Of a stretch of 38,673 bases of DNA, positions 1 to 10,200 are shown in pieces (position 1 is the stretch's first letter; every line of letters starts with the position of its first letter). Origin of the DNA: Deltaproteobacteria bacterium (GTDB lineage: Bacteria; Myxococcota_A; UBA9042; CAIXZC01); the NCBI GenBank assembly GCA_016875215.1, contig VGRX01000009.1, positions 1 through 38,673 of the forward strand. Reading direction: 5' to 3'. The position numbers and the translations under genes are program-made. Below the pieces are notes generated by a model. That model was not told where the DNA came from, did not search any database, and saw only the letters and a program-made list of their open reading frames with translations.

Positions 1-50
1 AGACGGGGCGCTGACCGTCACGCTCACCCCGTGAACGGGCATTCCGGGGG

Positions 51-353
51 CTACGGTCCCTCTTCCTCTTCATCGTCCGAGGCGTGGTACTGGTAGTCCA
101 GCGGCTGTTCGGTGCGTTGGGCCCCCTTCGCTCCTGCCTTGAGATAGCGAAGAAGCCCGACGAACAGGATGAGCATGAAGACGACCAGCAGGGAGAGGAG
201 CATCCATCCCGCGACGAATTGCTGCTCACCCTCGGCCGAGGCACAACCGCAGAGCAAGGCCGCAACCGCAGTCCCACTCACTCCGGCTCCCGGCGCTATT
301 GCAACGTATTGCCCAAGCTCCCTTGCCATGGCCCCCTTCTCTGCCGCCCTCAT
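51..353 (-). CDS. Small single-TM membrane protein with acidic C-terminus (hypothetical)
   Basis: C-terminal part of ORF 51..758; from the ATG at 353 it reads MRAAEKGAMARELGQ...GWMLLSLLVVFMLILFVGLLRYLK...SDDEEEEGP with one clear TM helix. The upstream part of the ORF looks like antisense of the neighbouring gene. Confidence 0.55.
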   Translation of the reverse strand: MRAAEKGAMARELGQYVAIAPGAGVSGTAVAALLCGCASAEGEQQFVAGWMLLSLLVVFMLILFVGLLRYLKAGAKGAQRTEQPLDYQYHASDDEEEEGP

Positions 354-557
354 TCTAGCCTTGGATTGCGGGGGGGACAAGTTCCTGGTACGCGGCGCAC
401 CACGCCGGGCCGTCAACCCGCACTGATGCGCTGCCGACATGCGGCCCAGAGCGCTCGACGAATGACCGGATGCCATGTAGAATGCGAGCCCCCGGGGGCG
501 GACGATGGCGGAAGCCTCGACAGTCCGCCCGGGTCCGTGCGAGGTGAAGTCGCGGTC

Positions 558-3071
558 ATGGTGCTCATCACGCTGCTGAAGTTCGCTGCCCTCGTGCTCG
601 GGCTGTTCCTGGTGCCGGGGCTCTTTCTCGCACGCCTCATCGGAAAGGGGAAACTCGAGGATGCGCCGGTCGCGGTCGCGTTCGCAGTGGGCACGAGCTG
701 GACCTGCTTCTGGGGGCTCCTGTCTACCGCACTCATCGGCCTGGTCGCTCCGTTTCACCTGTCGGCAGCGCTGCTGGCGGGGATCGCCCTTGCGACGACT
801 GCTGCCTGCATCGTTGCACTGCGCATGACCGAGGGGGGATTCGCCTTCCTGCGCGACGTCCTCGTCACCCGCATCCGCAAGGCTTTCTCACCCGGGCTCT
901 TCGCATTCCTCTTTCGTGTGTCCCTGCTCTTTCTCCTGTGCTACGACAGCCTCCTCTTCGACCAGGAACGGTGCCTGTCACGGGCCGGGATGCTCCCCTG
1001 CTTCGATTACCTCACCGCCGATCCTCCCGTCGGATTCAACGGCTGCCTCGATTGCTTCCGGGGACGCAACGCATTCCTGTTGTGGAATGGCGGACAACGG
1101 ATGGGACCTGCGGTGTTCTCGGCACCGTTCATGGCCCTGTTCGGGTTCGCCGGGTTCCGTGCCGGGCACTTCTTCTTCCTGCTGCTCACGGCCTGGTTCG
1201 GCTATCACCTGGGGCGCTCGCTCCTCGGTCCCAGCAGCCTGGGCTACCTGCTGGCCGCTGTGCTTGCGCTCAACCCTGCCGTCCTCTCGATCCCGCTCGA
1301 GGACGAGAACACCATGTGCCTCGGCCTGGGTACGGCGATGTTCTACTTCCTGCTCCGGAGGCAGCCGCAGTGGTTTCTGGGGGGCATGTTCTTCGGCCTG
1401 CTCCTGGGAATCCGCCACGTCGGGCTGCTGTCGGCCCCCGCAATCCTTCTGCTCGTGTGGTCCGCGGGCACGCCGGCCTCAGACGATACCGCCTGGGGTT
1501 CGCGCTGGATCGGCACGGGGCGGACGGCAGGGCTCGGCCTCTTCCTGGCGGGCACCGTCCTCTTCTCCTCCCCCTGCGGGATCACGCATGCCATCGCCTT
1601 TTTCGAGGGCCGCCCGCTCTTCGAATCGTTCATCTCCATGCCGCCGGCTACGCACTCGTTCCTGGGGTTCGAGTTCTCGATCAACGGGTTGCTCTCCTGG
1701 CCGTTCGTTCCGGAGCCGATCCGCAGCCCGTACAACGGGTTTCCGACCTTGCTGGCGTTCCCGCTGGTCCTCGTGAGAACGTTCGGGATCGTGGGAATCG
1801 CCCTGGTCCCGGTCGGGATCTGGTGGGGCCTTCGGCGGTACCGGACAGCCACGGCGGTCGGGCTGCTCTGGTTCCTCCCTCAGCTCACGATGCTGTGCAC
1901 GATGGGGAACTGGGTCGAGCCGAACAAGATGGGGGTGTACCTGAGCTTCGCGCAGCCGGTCGCCGTGGCCGTCGTGTTCGGGCTGGCGGCACTGGTGGAG
2001 ACCTATGCTCCCCTGTTGAGAGGGGCAGCCTCCGGGATGTTCGCACGGCTGATCCCTGACAACCCTGCAGCGATTCCGCGGGTCTGCCGCGTCTCCTCGA
2101 CGGGTATCTTTGGCGGCGTGACCTTGCTGCTTGCCGTGCTGCAGCCGCTCTGCGCCGGATGGGAAGCCCCGGTGGACCGGCGCAACTTCAAGGCAAGGGT
2201 TGCCTACGCGTTCGACGACTACCCGGTGACCCCGACCATGCTGGTCCGCGTGGAGCCCGACTACGCCCGCCTCGACCGGGAGCGGCTGACAAGGCGCTCG
2301 CTCCTCCCCGACTTCACGCAATGCCGCGACCTGTGGTTGCCCACCCTGCTTGCGGCGAGATGGCGCAACGTGGTCGACGATTTCTCTGCCCCGTCGTTCG
2401 CCCGGTTCCGTGAGCGGCCCAAGGATCGGTTCCACACGCTGTCCGGCGTCCCTGCGCCGCGGGAGCGCACGACGGAAGGGCTCGGGCCGCCGGACCTGCG
2501 TCGCGGCCCCCGCGTGCTGATGGCGGACCTCATGCACCACCCCGTCAGTCGGCTGCGGGACGCGATGGCGGGGGACGGCCGCAATGACGGAACGGCGACC
2601 GGGCAGACCCATGACGGCAACGCAGCCGAGTCATCCGGGCTCTCCCTGTCCGCGGGGCGGACCGTCCGGTTCGACCTCACCGTGCCCCCCGCCTCGGGAA
2701 TGCGCTTCCTTCTGCCGGGCGAGGCGTGCACGACGTCGGTCCGGGTGCACGACCGAATCGTGGTGGCAACCGACCTGGTCCTGCCCTGGACCGACGGTCT
2801 CCCGTGCCACCTGGCCGTGATTCCCGTCCGTCCCGGCTCGTACTGGGCCGCGATCTGGTACGGGCCCTATTCCTTCGACCACCTGGCGACGAGGGATGAC
2901 GTGACGTGGCTGCGTGGGGCCGACCCCGCGAACCTGTGCTTCGAGCTGCCTGAAGGCTCGATCCTGCGGGTCAACGATCTCACATCCATGGAGCCTTCCC
3001 GGTTCCACGTCTGGACCGCTCTGGCAGCTCCGGACGTGCCGGTCTGGGGCCCAATCCCGAGCTCCTACTGA
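558..3071 (+). CDS. Large polytopic membrane protein, possible GT-C-type glycosyl/mannosyltransferase
   Basis: ORF 84..3071; plausible start is ATG 558 (MVLITLLKFAALVLGLFLVPGLFLARLIG). Many TM helices, then a ~300 aa soluble C-terminal region. Family assignment is tentative and based on topology only. Confidence 0.6.
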   Translation: MVLITLLKFAALVLGLFLVPGLFLARLIGKGKLEDAPVAVAFAVGTSWTCFWGLLSTALIGLVAPFHLSAALLAGIALATTAACIVALRMTEGGFAFLRDVLVTRIRKAFSPGLFAFLFRVSLLFLLCYDSLLFDQERCLSRAGMLPCFDYLTADPPVGFNGCLDCFRGRNAFLLWNGGQRMGPAVFSAPFMALFGFAGFRAGHFFFLLLTAWFGYHLGRSLLGPSSLGYLLAAVLALNPAVLSIPLEDENTMCLGLGTAMFYFLLRRQPQWFLGGMFFGLLLGIRHVGLLSAPAILLLVWSAGTPASDDTAWGSRWIGTGRTAGLGLFLAGTVLFSSPCGITHAIAFFEGRPLFESFISMPPATHSFLGFEFSINGLLSWPFVPEPIRSPYNGFPTLLAFPLVLVRTFGIVGIALVPVGIWWGLRRYRTATAVGLLWFLPQLTMLCTMGNWVEPNKMGVYLSFAQPVAVAVVFGLAALVETYAPLLRGAASGMFARLIPDNPAAIPRVCRVSSTGIFGGVTLLLAVLQPLCAGWEAPVDRRNFKARVAYAFDDYPVTPTMLVRVEPDYARLDRERLTRRSLLPDFTQCRDLWLPTLLAARWRNVVDDFSAPSFARFRERPKDRFHTLSGVPAPRERTTEGLGPPDLRRGPRVLMADLMHHPVSRLRDAMAGDGRNDGTATGQTHDGNAAESSGLSLSAGRTVRFDLTVPPASGMRFLLPGEACTTSVRVHDRIVVATDLVLPWTDGLPCHLAVIPVRPGSYWAAIWYGPYSFDHLATRDDVTWLRGADPANLCFELPEGSILRVNDLTSMEPSRFHVWTALAAPDVPVWGPIPSSY

Positions 3072-4000
3072 CCCTGCGCCAGCTGCTCCCCCCGCACGCA
3101 ACGCACGAAATGCCCTGGTGCGACTTCGCTCTCCCGCGGCATGTCCGCTCCGCACGCTTCCTCGGCCAGGGGACAGCCGGCCTGGAACGGACATCCCGTC
3201 AGAGCCGTTGCGAACTGGGCCACCGGCCCCTTCCGGGCTGCTGCGAGATGGCGGCTGTAGGGATGGAGCACCTGGTTCCAGGTGCGAAACGCTTCCACAC
3301 GCTCCACAGCCACTCCGGCAAGCAGCACCATCGTCTTGCCGCAGAGGCGCTCGGCCTCGTCAAGCCGGTGCGTGACCCACACCACCGCCTGCTTCCGGTC
3401 GCGGGCCAGCCCGACAGCCTCCTCGAGCAAGGCCTCCCCGGTTTCGGCGTCGAGCGACGCAGTAGCCTCGTCGGCAAGGAGAACGGGGGGGCTGTGCACA
3501 AGGGCACGGGCCACCGCAACCCGCTGGCACTGCCCGCCGGACAGCGCTGCGGGGCGACGACCGTGCATCTCTCGGCCGATTCCCAGCCGTGCGAGCAGAT
3601 CCCCGGCCTGGGTCAGAGCCTTCCCCCAGGGGCAGCCGGAAAGGTGGACGAGCGGCTCGGCGACCGCGTGGATCACCTTCTGCGTGGGATCGAGCGAAGG
3701 TCGGGGGAGTTGGAGGACCAGCCCCAGCCTCCGGCGGGCTGCCCGAAGGCTGCGGCCACCGGGGAGGAGCGGCGTGCCGCCGATCTCCACCGTTCCCCTC
3801 TCCGGGCCGATGAATCCGGCCAGCGCTGCCACGAGCGTGCTCTTGCCCGCCCCGCTCTCCCCGACCACGGCCACCGATTCCCCGGGCTCCAGCCGGAACG
3901 AGAGGTCGCGCAGGGCAAAGACATCCCCATCCGGATGCCTTGCCCAGACCTGATCGACTCGAACTGCCGGGATCGACTCTGCCCGCTCGTTGTGCCCCAT
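3065..4000 (-). CDS. Oligopeptide/dipeptide ABC transporter ATP-binding protein (OppF/DppF-like)
   Basis: Walker A GESGAGKST, signature LSGGQCQRVAVARAL, Walker B VLLADEATA, H-loop WVTHR; C-terminal Cys-containing tail (TGCPFQAGCPLAEEAC) typical of the oligo_HPY domain. Confidence 0.88.
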   Translation of the reverse strand: MGHNERAESIPAVRVDQVWARHPDGDVFALRDLSFRLEPGESVAVVGESGAGKSTLVAALAGFIGPERGTVEIGGTPLLPGGRSLRAARRRLGLVLQLPRPSLDPTQKVIHAVAEPLVHLSGCPWGKALTQAGDLLARLGIGREMHGRRPAALSGGQCQRVAVARALVHSPPVLLADEATASLDAETGEALLEEAVGLARDRKQAVVWVTHRLDEAERLCGKTMVLLAGVAVERVEAFRTWNQVLHPYSRHLAAARKGPVAQFATALTGCPFQAGCPLAEEACGADMPRESEVAPGHFVRCVRGEQLAQGQ

Positions 4001-4135
4001 CCTTCCCTCTTCTCCCCGCAGGTCGGGCGCAGAGCACCCTCCCCCAGGATCTTCGCTCCGGTCAGGACCCGTGCCCTTGGGAGGCTGCACAGAATCACTT
4101 CGCCGTTACGACCTCACTTGGCGAAGCAGTTTCGA

Positions 4136-4834
4136 TCAGCCTCCTTGCTCCGTCCGCTCCTCCCGGTCCGGGCCCGCCCTGGGCGTCGAATCCTCCTCCC
4201 GACCGCCGGCAGCGAACTCCGCCGCCAACCCGAACCACCGCCGGCCGCCGGCCCCGAGGTGAAGCCTGTGCTCGATCCGGGCCGCGGCAAGCAGCTCCGG
4301 GTCGTGCGTGGCAATCACGTACGCCGACGACTGCCGGCGCACCAGCTCGACCGCGCTCCAGCGCACCGACGGGTCGAGCCCGGCGGTCGGCTCGTCGAGC
4401 AGCGTCAGCGGAGCCCTTGCCGCCAGCACGGCGGCCAACAGCACCCGCTTGAGCATCCCAGCCGAGAGTTGGTGCGGATAGAGGGCCAGGACGTCGACCG
4501 TCAACCCGAGCGCCGCCAGGTTGGATTCGAGGTTCGCGGTCCACTCGACCTTGGTGCAGAACCTACGGGCATCGAGTAGCTGCCCCCGGAGACGACGGTA
4601 GGAGGAGAATGCGGCCAGCGCATCCTGGACGCCGAGCACGACGGCCCCGGGGAGCTCGAGCAGGCCGGAGACGGCGTGCGGCGAGACACCCGCCATTCCT
4701 TCGAGCACCGAGGTCTTGCCCGTGCCGCTCGCACCCGAGAGGAGCATCCGATCGTCCGGACATTCGAAGCTGACCGGAGGGACCAGGGCTGCCCCCCCGT
4801 CTGCGGTCACACTGAAGTGAAGCGCCCGGATCAT
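4136..4834 (-). CDS. ABC transporter ATP-binding protein (OppD/DppD-like, short)
   Basis: Walker A SGASGTGKTS, signature LSAGMLKRV, Walker B LTLLDEPTAGLDP, H-loop VIATHD. Start taken at MIRALHF; adjacent to the DppF-like gene. Confidence 0.82.
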   Translation of the reverse strand: MIRALHFSVTADGGAALVPPVSFECPDDRMLLSGASGTGKTSVLEGMAGVSPHAVSGLLELPGAVVLGVQDALAAFSSYRRLRGQLLDARRFCTKVEWTANLESNLAALGLTVDVLALYPHQLSAGMLKRVLLAAVLAARAPLTLLDEPTAGLDPSVRWSAVELVRRQSSAYVIATHDPELLAAARIEHRLHLGAGGRRWFGLAAEFAAGGREEDSTPRAGPDREERTEQGG

Positions 4835-4901
4835 CGTTCGCTCCTCTGCCCCGGCAATCGCCGGGAGTCCCCGCAGCAGCGGCAAGCCTCCAATCCCCCT
4901 C

Positions 4902-6254
4902 TCACTTGCCGCTCCTCTGCCCTGCAAGCCGCCGCGCCAGCTCCTCCCCCAGCAGGTTCAAACTCCACGCCAGCATCAGAACCGTCCCCGCCGGCGCCAG
5001 CAGCAGCAGGGGTGAATCGGCCATGTGTGCAACCCCTTCTCCCAGCAGGATTCCCAGCGACGGATACGGGGGCTGGATGCCGAACCCGAGGAAGGACAGG
5101 AACGCCTCCTCCAGCACCAGCGCCGGGACCAACAGCACCGCATACGCGGAGATCGGCAGCACCGTGTTCGGGACGATGTGACGCGCCACGAGCCGAATCG
5201 TCGAGAATCCCATCCCGGCCAGGCTCCTGACGAACGGCGCCTCCTTGAGCGAAACCGCCAGCCCCCGGGCGTAGCGGGCCAGCGAGAACCACTGCACCGC
5301 ACCCAGCGCAGCAAACAACAGCACCGCCTGGGCCAGCGCCGCGGATTCGGCCTCCTGCCACCGCATCTTCAGCACGTCCCGGGAGAAGACCGACAACAGG
5401 ATCACCAGGAAGATGAACGGGACGCTCTGCAACACCTCGAGCAGGCGCAGGAACGCACGGTCTGCAGCCCCGCCCACGAGCCCGCTCAGCAGACCGAGCA
5501 GCGTCCCGAGGAGCAGGCTCACGGTGGCAGCGGCCAGCGACACGAGCATCGACACGCGCAGGCCGTACAGGAGCCTGGCCAGCAGGTCCCGCCCCAGCGA
5601 ATCGGTCCCCAGCAGGTGCGTGCGGGTCCGAGGCACGCCGACAAGCTCCTGCCGCGAGATCCGCCCGTCCAGGTCCTGGTCGAAGCCGGCAGCATCCAGT
5701 CCGTCCAGGGCCAGGAAGGCCGTCCCCAGCGCCCACTCGTCACGGGAGACCACCCGATCCGAATCGCGGTCGAGCGCTGCCGCCTCGAGCCTGTTCCGCA
5801 TCCGCTCAGGGACTCCGGCCAGCGCCGCATCCCACCCCTTCCGGTCGGCGCCGGACCGCCCCCCGGCAGCCTCGAATGCCCGGCGCATCTCGGAGGCCAG
5901 CCCCGGCAGCTCCTCCAGCTCGGGGCAGTAGTAGCGTCCACCTGCGGACCGTGAGCACGCAAGGACATCGTCGCCGTCCGAGTCGAGCGCGTCCATGAGC
6001 GCATCGTCCGCCAGGTAAGAGCGCGGGTGCGGCTCGACCGAGACGCCCCCCGGTGCCAGCAGGGGCGACAAGGGATCGGGCTGGTCGTACCGGAAGCCGG
6101 CCACGCGGCTCGACAGGGGACCCGCCAGCGCTGCGACCAGGATCAGGCTGCCAAGCAGCACTGCAGGGATGCAAAGCCCCCCGCGTCTTCCCGCAAGGGC
6201 CAGCCCCGTCTCGAGGACGCGGGGACCCGTCGCGTTCCGGGCGGCAGCGCTCAT
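4902..6254 (-). CDS. Opp/DppC-like ABC permease with inserted EF-hand segment
   Basis: Start MSAAARN (ATG 6254) overlaps the stop of the upstream permease. Permease core ...TDSLGRDLLARLLYGLRVSMLVSLAAATVSLLLGTLLG...EAPFVRSLAGMGFSTIRLVARHIVPN... ; periplasmic-loop insert with DRDSDRVVSRDE and DQDLDGRISRQE. Confidence 0.88.
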   Translation of the reverse strand: MSAAARNATGPRVLETGLALAGRRGGLCIPAVLLGSLILVAALAGPLSSRVAGFRYDQPDPLSPLLAPGGVSVEPHPRSYLADDALMDALDSDGDDVLACSRSAGGRYYCPELEELPGLASEMRRAFEAAGGRSGADRKGWDAALAGVPERMRNRLEAAALDRDSDRVVSRDEWALGTAFLALDGLDAAGFDQDLDGRISRQELVGVPRTRTHLLGTDSLGRDLLARLLYGLRVSMLVSLAAATVSLLLGTLLGLLSGLVGGAADRAFLRLLEVLQSVPFIFLVILLSVFSRDVLKMRWQEAESAALAQAVLLFAALGAVQWFSLARYARGLAVSLKEAPFVRSLAGMGFSTIRLVARHIVPNTVLPISAYAVLLVPALVLEEAFLSFLGFGIQPPYPSLGILLGEGVAHMADSPLLLLAPAGTVLMLAWSLNLLGEELARRLAGQRSGK

Positions 6255-7195
6255 GGCCCCCTCCGACTGCCTTCGAGCCGCTGCCGAGGATCGAGGAACG
6301 AATGCAGCGTCTCGAACACGAAGTTGCAGAGCATCAGGAGCACGGCATAGACCAGTATGGCGGCCATCACCAGCGTGTAATCCCTGCCCTGGGCTCCGTG
6401 CACGAAGCATGCCGCAGCCCCGGGAATCTCGAAGATCGCCTCCACGACGAACGACCCGGTCAGGATCCCGGCCACCACCGGCCCAGCATAGTCGAGCATC
6501 GGGATGAGCGCGGACGGTACTACGTACCGCCAGAAGATCCGAATCCGCGGTACCCCCCGCGCCGCGGCCGCTATCCACATCCCTTCCGACATCCGCTGCG
6601 CGACGTTGGCCCGGATCAGGCGCTGGAACACGGCCCCCGACGAGATCCCCAGCGTCAGCACCGGCAGCAGCTTGTTGCGCCAGGAATCGAACCCTCCCAG
6701 CCGCAACGGCGACCCGGGCTGGCCGAGCAGCTCCCGTCCCAACGCCCCCAGCACGATGAGCGAGGCCGAGATCACCGCCAGGGAGATCCCGCTGGTCACC
6801 CGATCGAGACTACCCCCCGGCCTCCGACCCGCGGCCAGCCCCGCCGCTGCCCCGACCAATACGGCCACCAACAGAGCCCAGAACCCCAGCTCCAGCGACA
6901 CGGGGAGCGCTTCCGACAGCACCTCGCCGACCGTACGGCCCGGTGCGAAGCTCAGGCTTGGCCCCAGGTCCCCCCTGAGATACCCCGACAGCGTGACGAA
7001 GTACTGCTCCCACCAGGGACGATCCAGCCCGAACCGCCTCTCCAGGTTGGCCAGCGTCTGCTCGGGCAACCCCTGGATCCGGTCGAACGGCCCCCCCGGG
7101 GCGAGGCGCATCAGAGCGAAGCTGGCCGAGTACACCAGCACGAGAACGGCCAGGGCCGCTGCCAGCCGGGCCGCAGCCATGCGCAGCCCGCTCAT
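6251..7195 (-). CDS. Opp/DppB-like ABC permease
   Basis: MSGLRMAAARLAAALAVLVLVYSASFALMRLAPGGPFD...; EAA-type loop AAARGVPRIRIFWRYVVPSALIPMLDY; GLDRPWWEQYF motif typical of DppB/OppB. Confidence 0.88.
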   Translation of the reverse strand: MSGLRMAAARLAAALAVLVLVYSASFALMRLAPGGPFDRIQGLPEQTLANLERRFGLDRPWWEQYFVTLSGYLRGDLGPSLSFAPGRTVGEVLSEALPVSLELGFWALLVAVLVGAAAGLAAGRRPGGSLDRVTSGISLAVISASLIVLGALGRELLGQPGSPLRLGGFDSWRNKLLPVLTLGISSGAVFQRLIRANVAQRMSEGMWIAAAARGVPRIRIFWRYVVPSALIPMLDYAGPVVAGILTGSFVVEAIFEIPGAAACFVHGAQGRDYTLVMAAILVYAVLLMLCNFVFETLHSFLDPRQRLEGSRRGP

Positions 7196-7202
7196 GAACG
7201 GA

Positions 7203-10200
7203 CTAGTCGCGGGTGGGCGCATCGACGACCTCGACCGCCAGCCCGGCAAGCCGCCTGGCGGAGGAGAGGAACTGGGCCAGCCCGGCATAGTCATCCGGAG
7301 ACACCGCAACCGGGGCTGCCGAGGCCCGCTTGGTCAGCCGAAGCCTGTCCCCGCTGTTCTCCACCTGCAGATCGATCCTGCCGAACTCGCAGTCCAGCTC
7401 CTGTTTGCCCGCGGCCACGACGAAGCGGCCGGCCTCGGTCTCGAGCTCGATGTCCAGCTCGATGTCGTAGAAGCCCGGGAAGTAGAGAGGGGATGTCCGG
7501 ACCGGGAGCTGGGTGAACTCCCGGGCCGGAATCGGCGGCATCAGCAGCAGGAAGCGCTCTTCGGCCGTCGGAGAGCGGGCGAACTCCACGCCCAGCACGG
7601 CCTTGCGCCCCCGGATGTCGAACCGGGCCTGCTCGACGTGCACCTCGGGCAGGACCTGGCCCAGCACGCCTGCTGCCAGCCGTTCCACCTGCTCCGCTGC
7701 CCCGTCCGCTTCTCTCCGGAGCTCGGCCGCAGCCTGCCCCATACCCCCGATCTCCAGGTGCCCGGCCAGCGCCCCGTCTCCGTCTATCGTCCCCCTCACC
7801 ACGATCTTCCACGAATCCACTGCACCTGCCCTGGGAAGGGTCACGAAGAGCCTGGGGTTCAGGGGGGTGAGAACAAGTCCGGGGCGCCCCGCGAACGACC
7901 GCCGCAACTTCCCCGGCGGCGACAGCGGATCATAGGGGTCGAACCACGCCGGCTCCCTGCCCCCAACATAGACCACCGTCCCATCGAATCCGGCCAGCGA
8001 AGGACGCAGGAGATCCAGCGGTGGGGCCGCTGCCGAGCTCACCGCGACCAGGTGAGCGTCCAGCCCGGCCTGGAGCATGGCACAGTACACTGCCAACACG
8101 CCGCTCCCGCTCCCCGTCTCCAGCGTCTGTGAGAAGCTGCGCGACAACACCCCAACCCCGGAATCCACCTCCACCCGCGCCAGCACCTCACGATAGAGCG
8201 CCTCGGCGGACCCCCTCCCGGACCGGAATGGCGAGGGGACGTCGCAAAGCCTTCCCGCCTTGTCCCCGACGCCATCGCGTAGCCGGGTCCAGTCGAGACA
8301 ACGACTCGTCACCTCGACCATGGAGACCCCCGCCTCGGGGTCCGGGCACCACGGCTCGGCCGGCACCGGCGCCACCTTCCGGCGAACGAATTCCCACTTC
8401 CCGGACCTTGGAGCACCGACCTCCACCTCGCCGTGCCGGTGGAACACCAGGTCGGCCCCGCCGTGCACGACCACGTAGCGGGTCAGGAACACCGGCAGAT
8501 CCCGGTGGCCGAAATAGAACGGAGGGAGTCGGAGACAGCCCCCGAGCGAGTCGGCCTGCAACTCCCGGACCGTCCGGCGCAGGACGAAGTCGCCGGGTGC
8601 GAGCCCGGGCAGGGAGATCGTGTCCTTGCCGGCCCCCGAGGCACCGGTCTCTTCGGGCCCCCGCCAGCTCCCGTCTGCCTTGCGAACCGCGAGCTCCAGC
8701 AGCTCCTCGTCCGCAGCCAGGCTGATCTCCCCCACCGATTCCGCCGCATCCGGGGATTCCAGGTGAGTCAGGGTTGTCAGGACCAGCGTGAACCAGCCGT
8801 TGCGGGATGGGACGGCGATCGCCTCATCCAGCACCACCACCTGCGGCATGTCGTGGCCGAACCCGGATTCCAGGTAGGCCTGGACCGCCTCCTCAGGGTC
8901 GGTCCAGTCGCTTCGGGTCCGCTCCCAGGTGAACAGCCGACCCGCTTGAGACCTGATCCCTCCCATCGCGGCCGGATGGTCCCGCAGCGCCTCGCCCAGC
9001 AGGGCAGCCCGGGCGGTCTTCCCGCGGGACAGCCACCAGTCCACCAGCATCCAACCGACCGTGAGATCGCTCGCGGACAGCCGGAGCAACGCTTCCTCGA
9101 CCGCCGGGTCGTCCCCGGACAGGAGCGACGGCAGGAGCCGCAGGCGGAAGGTCCGGCCCGCATCCCGGAAGAGCTCGACCGCGTCCTCGCTCTTCGGCCG
9201 GCCGGCAAAGGGACGGAGGAGCCGCTCCACCCCTTCGCACACTACGGGCAACGATTCCGCAGCCGGGATCTCCGAGCGTTCCAGGCGACGCGACACCCAT
9301 CGTGTCAGGACCTCGCAGTCCTGCGGATACCGGCTGAAAGCAGCCTCGACGTATTCGTCGAGCAATGGGGTCCACTGGCGGCTCAACGCCAGCTCCGCCT
9401 GCACGAGCAGCCCGTCCGCGGTTTCGAGGCAGGCCGGGTCTGCGTCGTTCAGAATCGTCTCGGCAGCCTGGTCCTCACCGTTTCCCAATCGGGTGCGCAC
9501 AGTGTCGAGGAGTGCTCGGCAGGTACCTTCGCCAGGCCCACCGGGGGCCCGATTCCCCGCCTCGGAAGCGGCGGTCGAGGCGGTCGCCGAGCCGGCAGCC
9601 GCTCCGCCCCGTTCCGAGTCCTGAACCAGAGTCCACCGCCGCAACGCCGGGCCCGCCGCTGCGGACCCTTGCGCGGACTGCGCCCCCCCGCCGGCCGGGG
9701 GAGCCTCGACCGCGGCATCCCGGGGCAGAATCCGGATCTCGGGAGGCAGAGTGGTCAGAACCGCCTGGATGACGTCCAGGAAGTGCTCTCCCGCAGCGAA
9801 CCGCACGGACAGGTAGAGGTCGCTCCCGCCCCCGGCCGAACGATCGCTCACGGCCAGGGCCTCCCCGTCGAGCCACACCGACGCCGGGTTGGGAAGCTCC
9901 AGGTGCAGGTACAGCACCTCGTCCCCTCGCACGGTGAAACGGAACCGCGTCGTCTGTACGGTCCCGAGCCAGGCCGGGCCGGGCGGATCCCCAGGCGGCG
10001 CCACCGGAACCGCGGACAGGGCGGTCACGACCGGAGCGGACGACATCGACGTGCGACCGGCAGCAGGGGAAAGACGCAACGGCTCCATCGACGCCACGGC
10101 CGCGTCCCTGTACTTGAGCCCTGCACCGTGGGCCAGCGCATGCATCCGGTAGACGTGCGCGGCGTCCAGGCGCGTCCTGGCGGCTCGCTCCGAAAGGAAC

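Noticed and set aside
4136-4834. Degenerate ATPase (LSAGM instead of LSGGQ) as a dead subunit
   Set aside because: OppD/DppD-type proteins commonly have LSGGM-type signatures; Walker A, Walker B and H-loop are intact.
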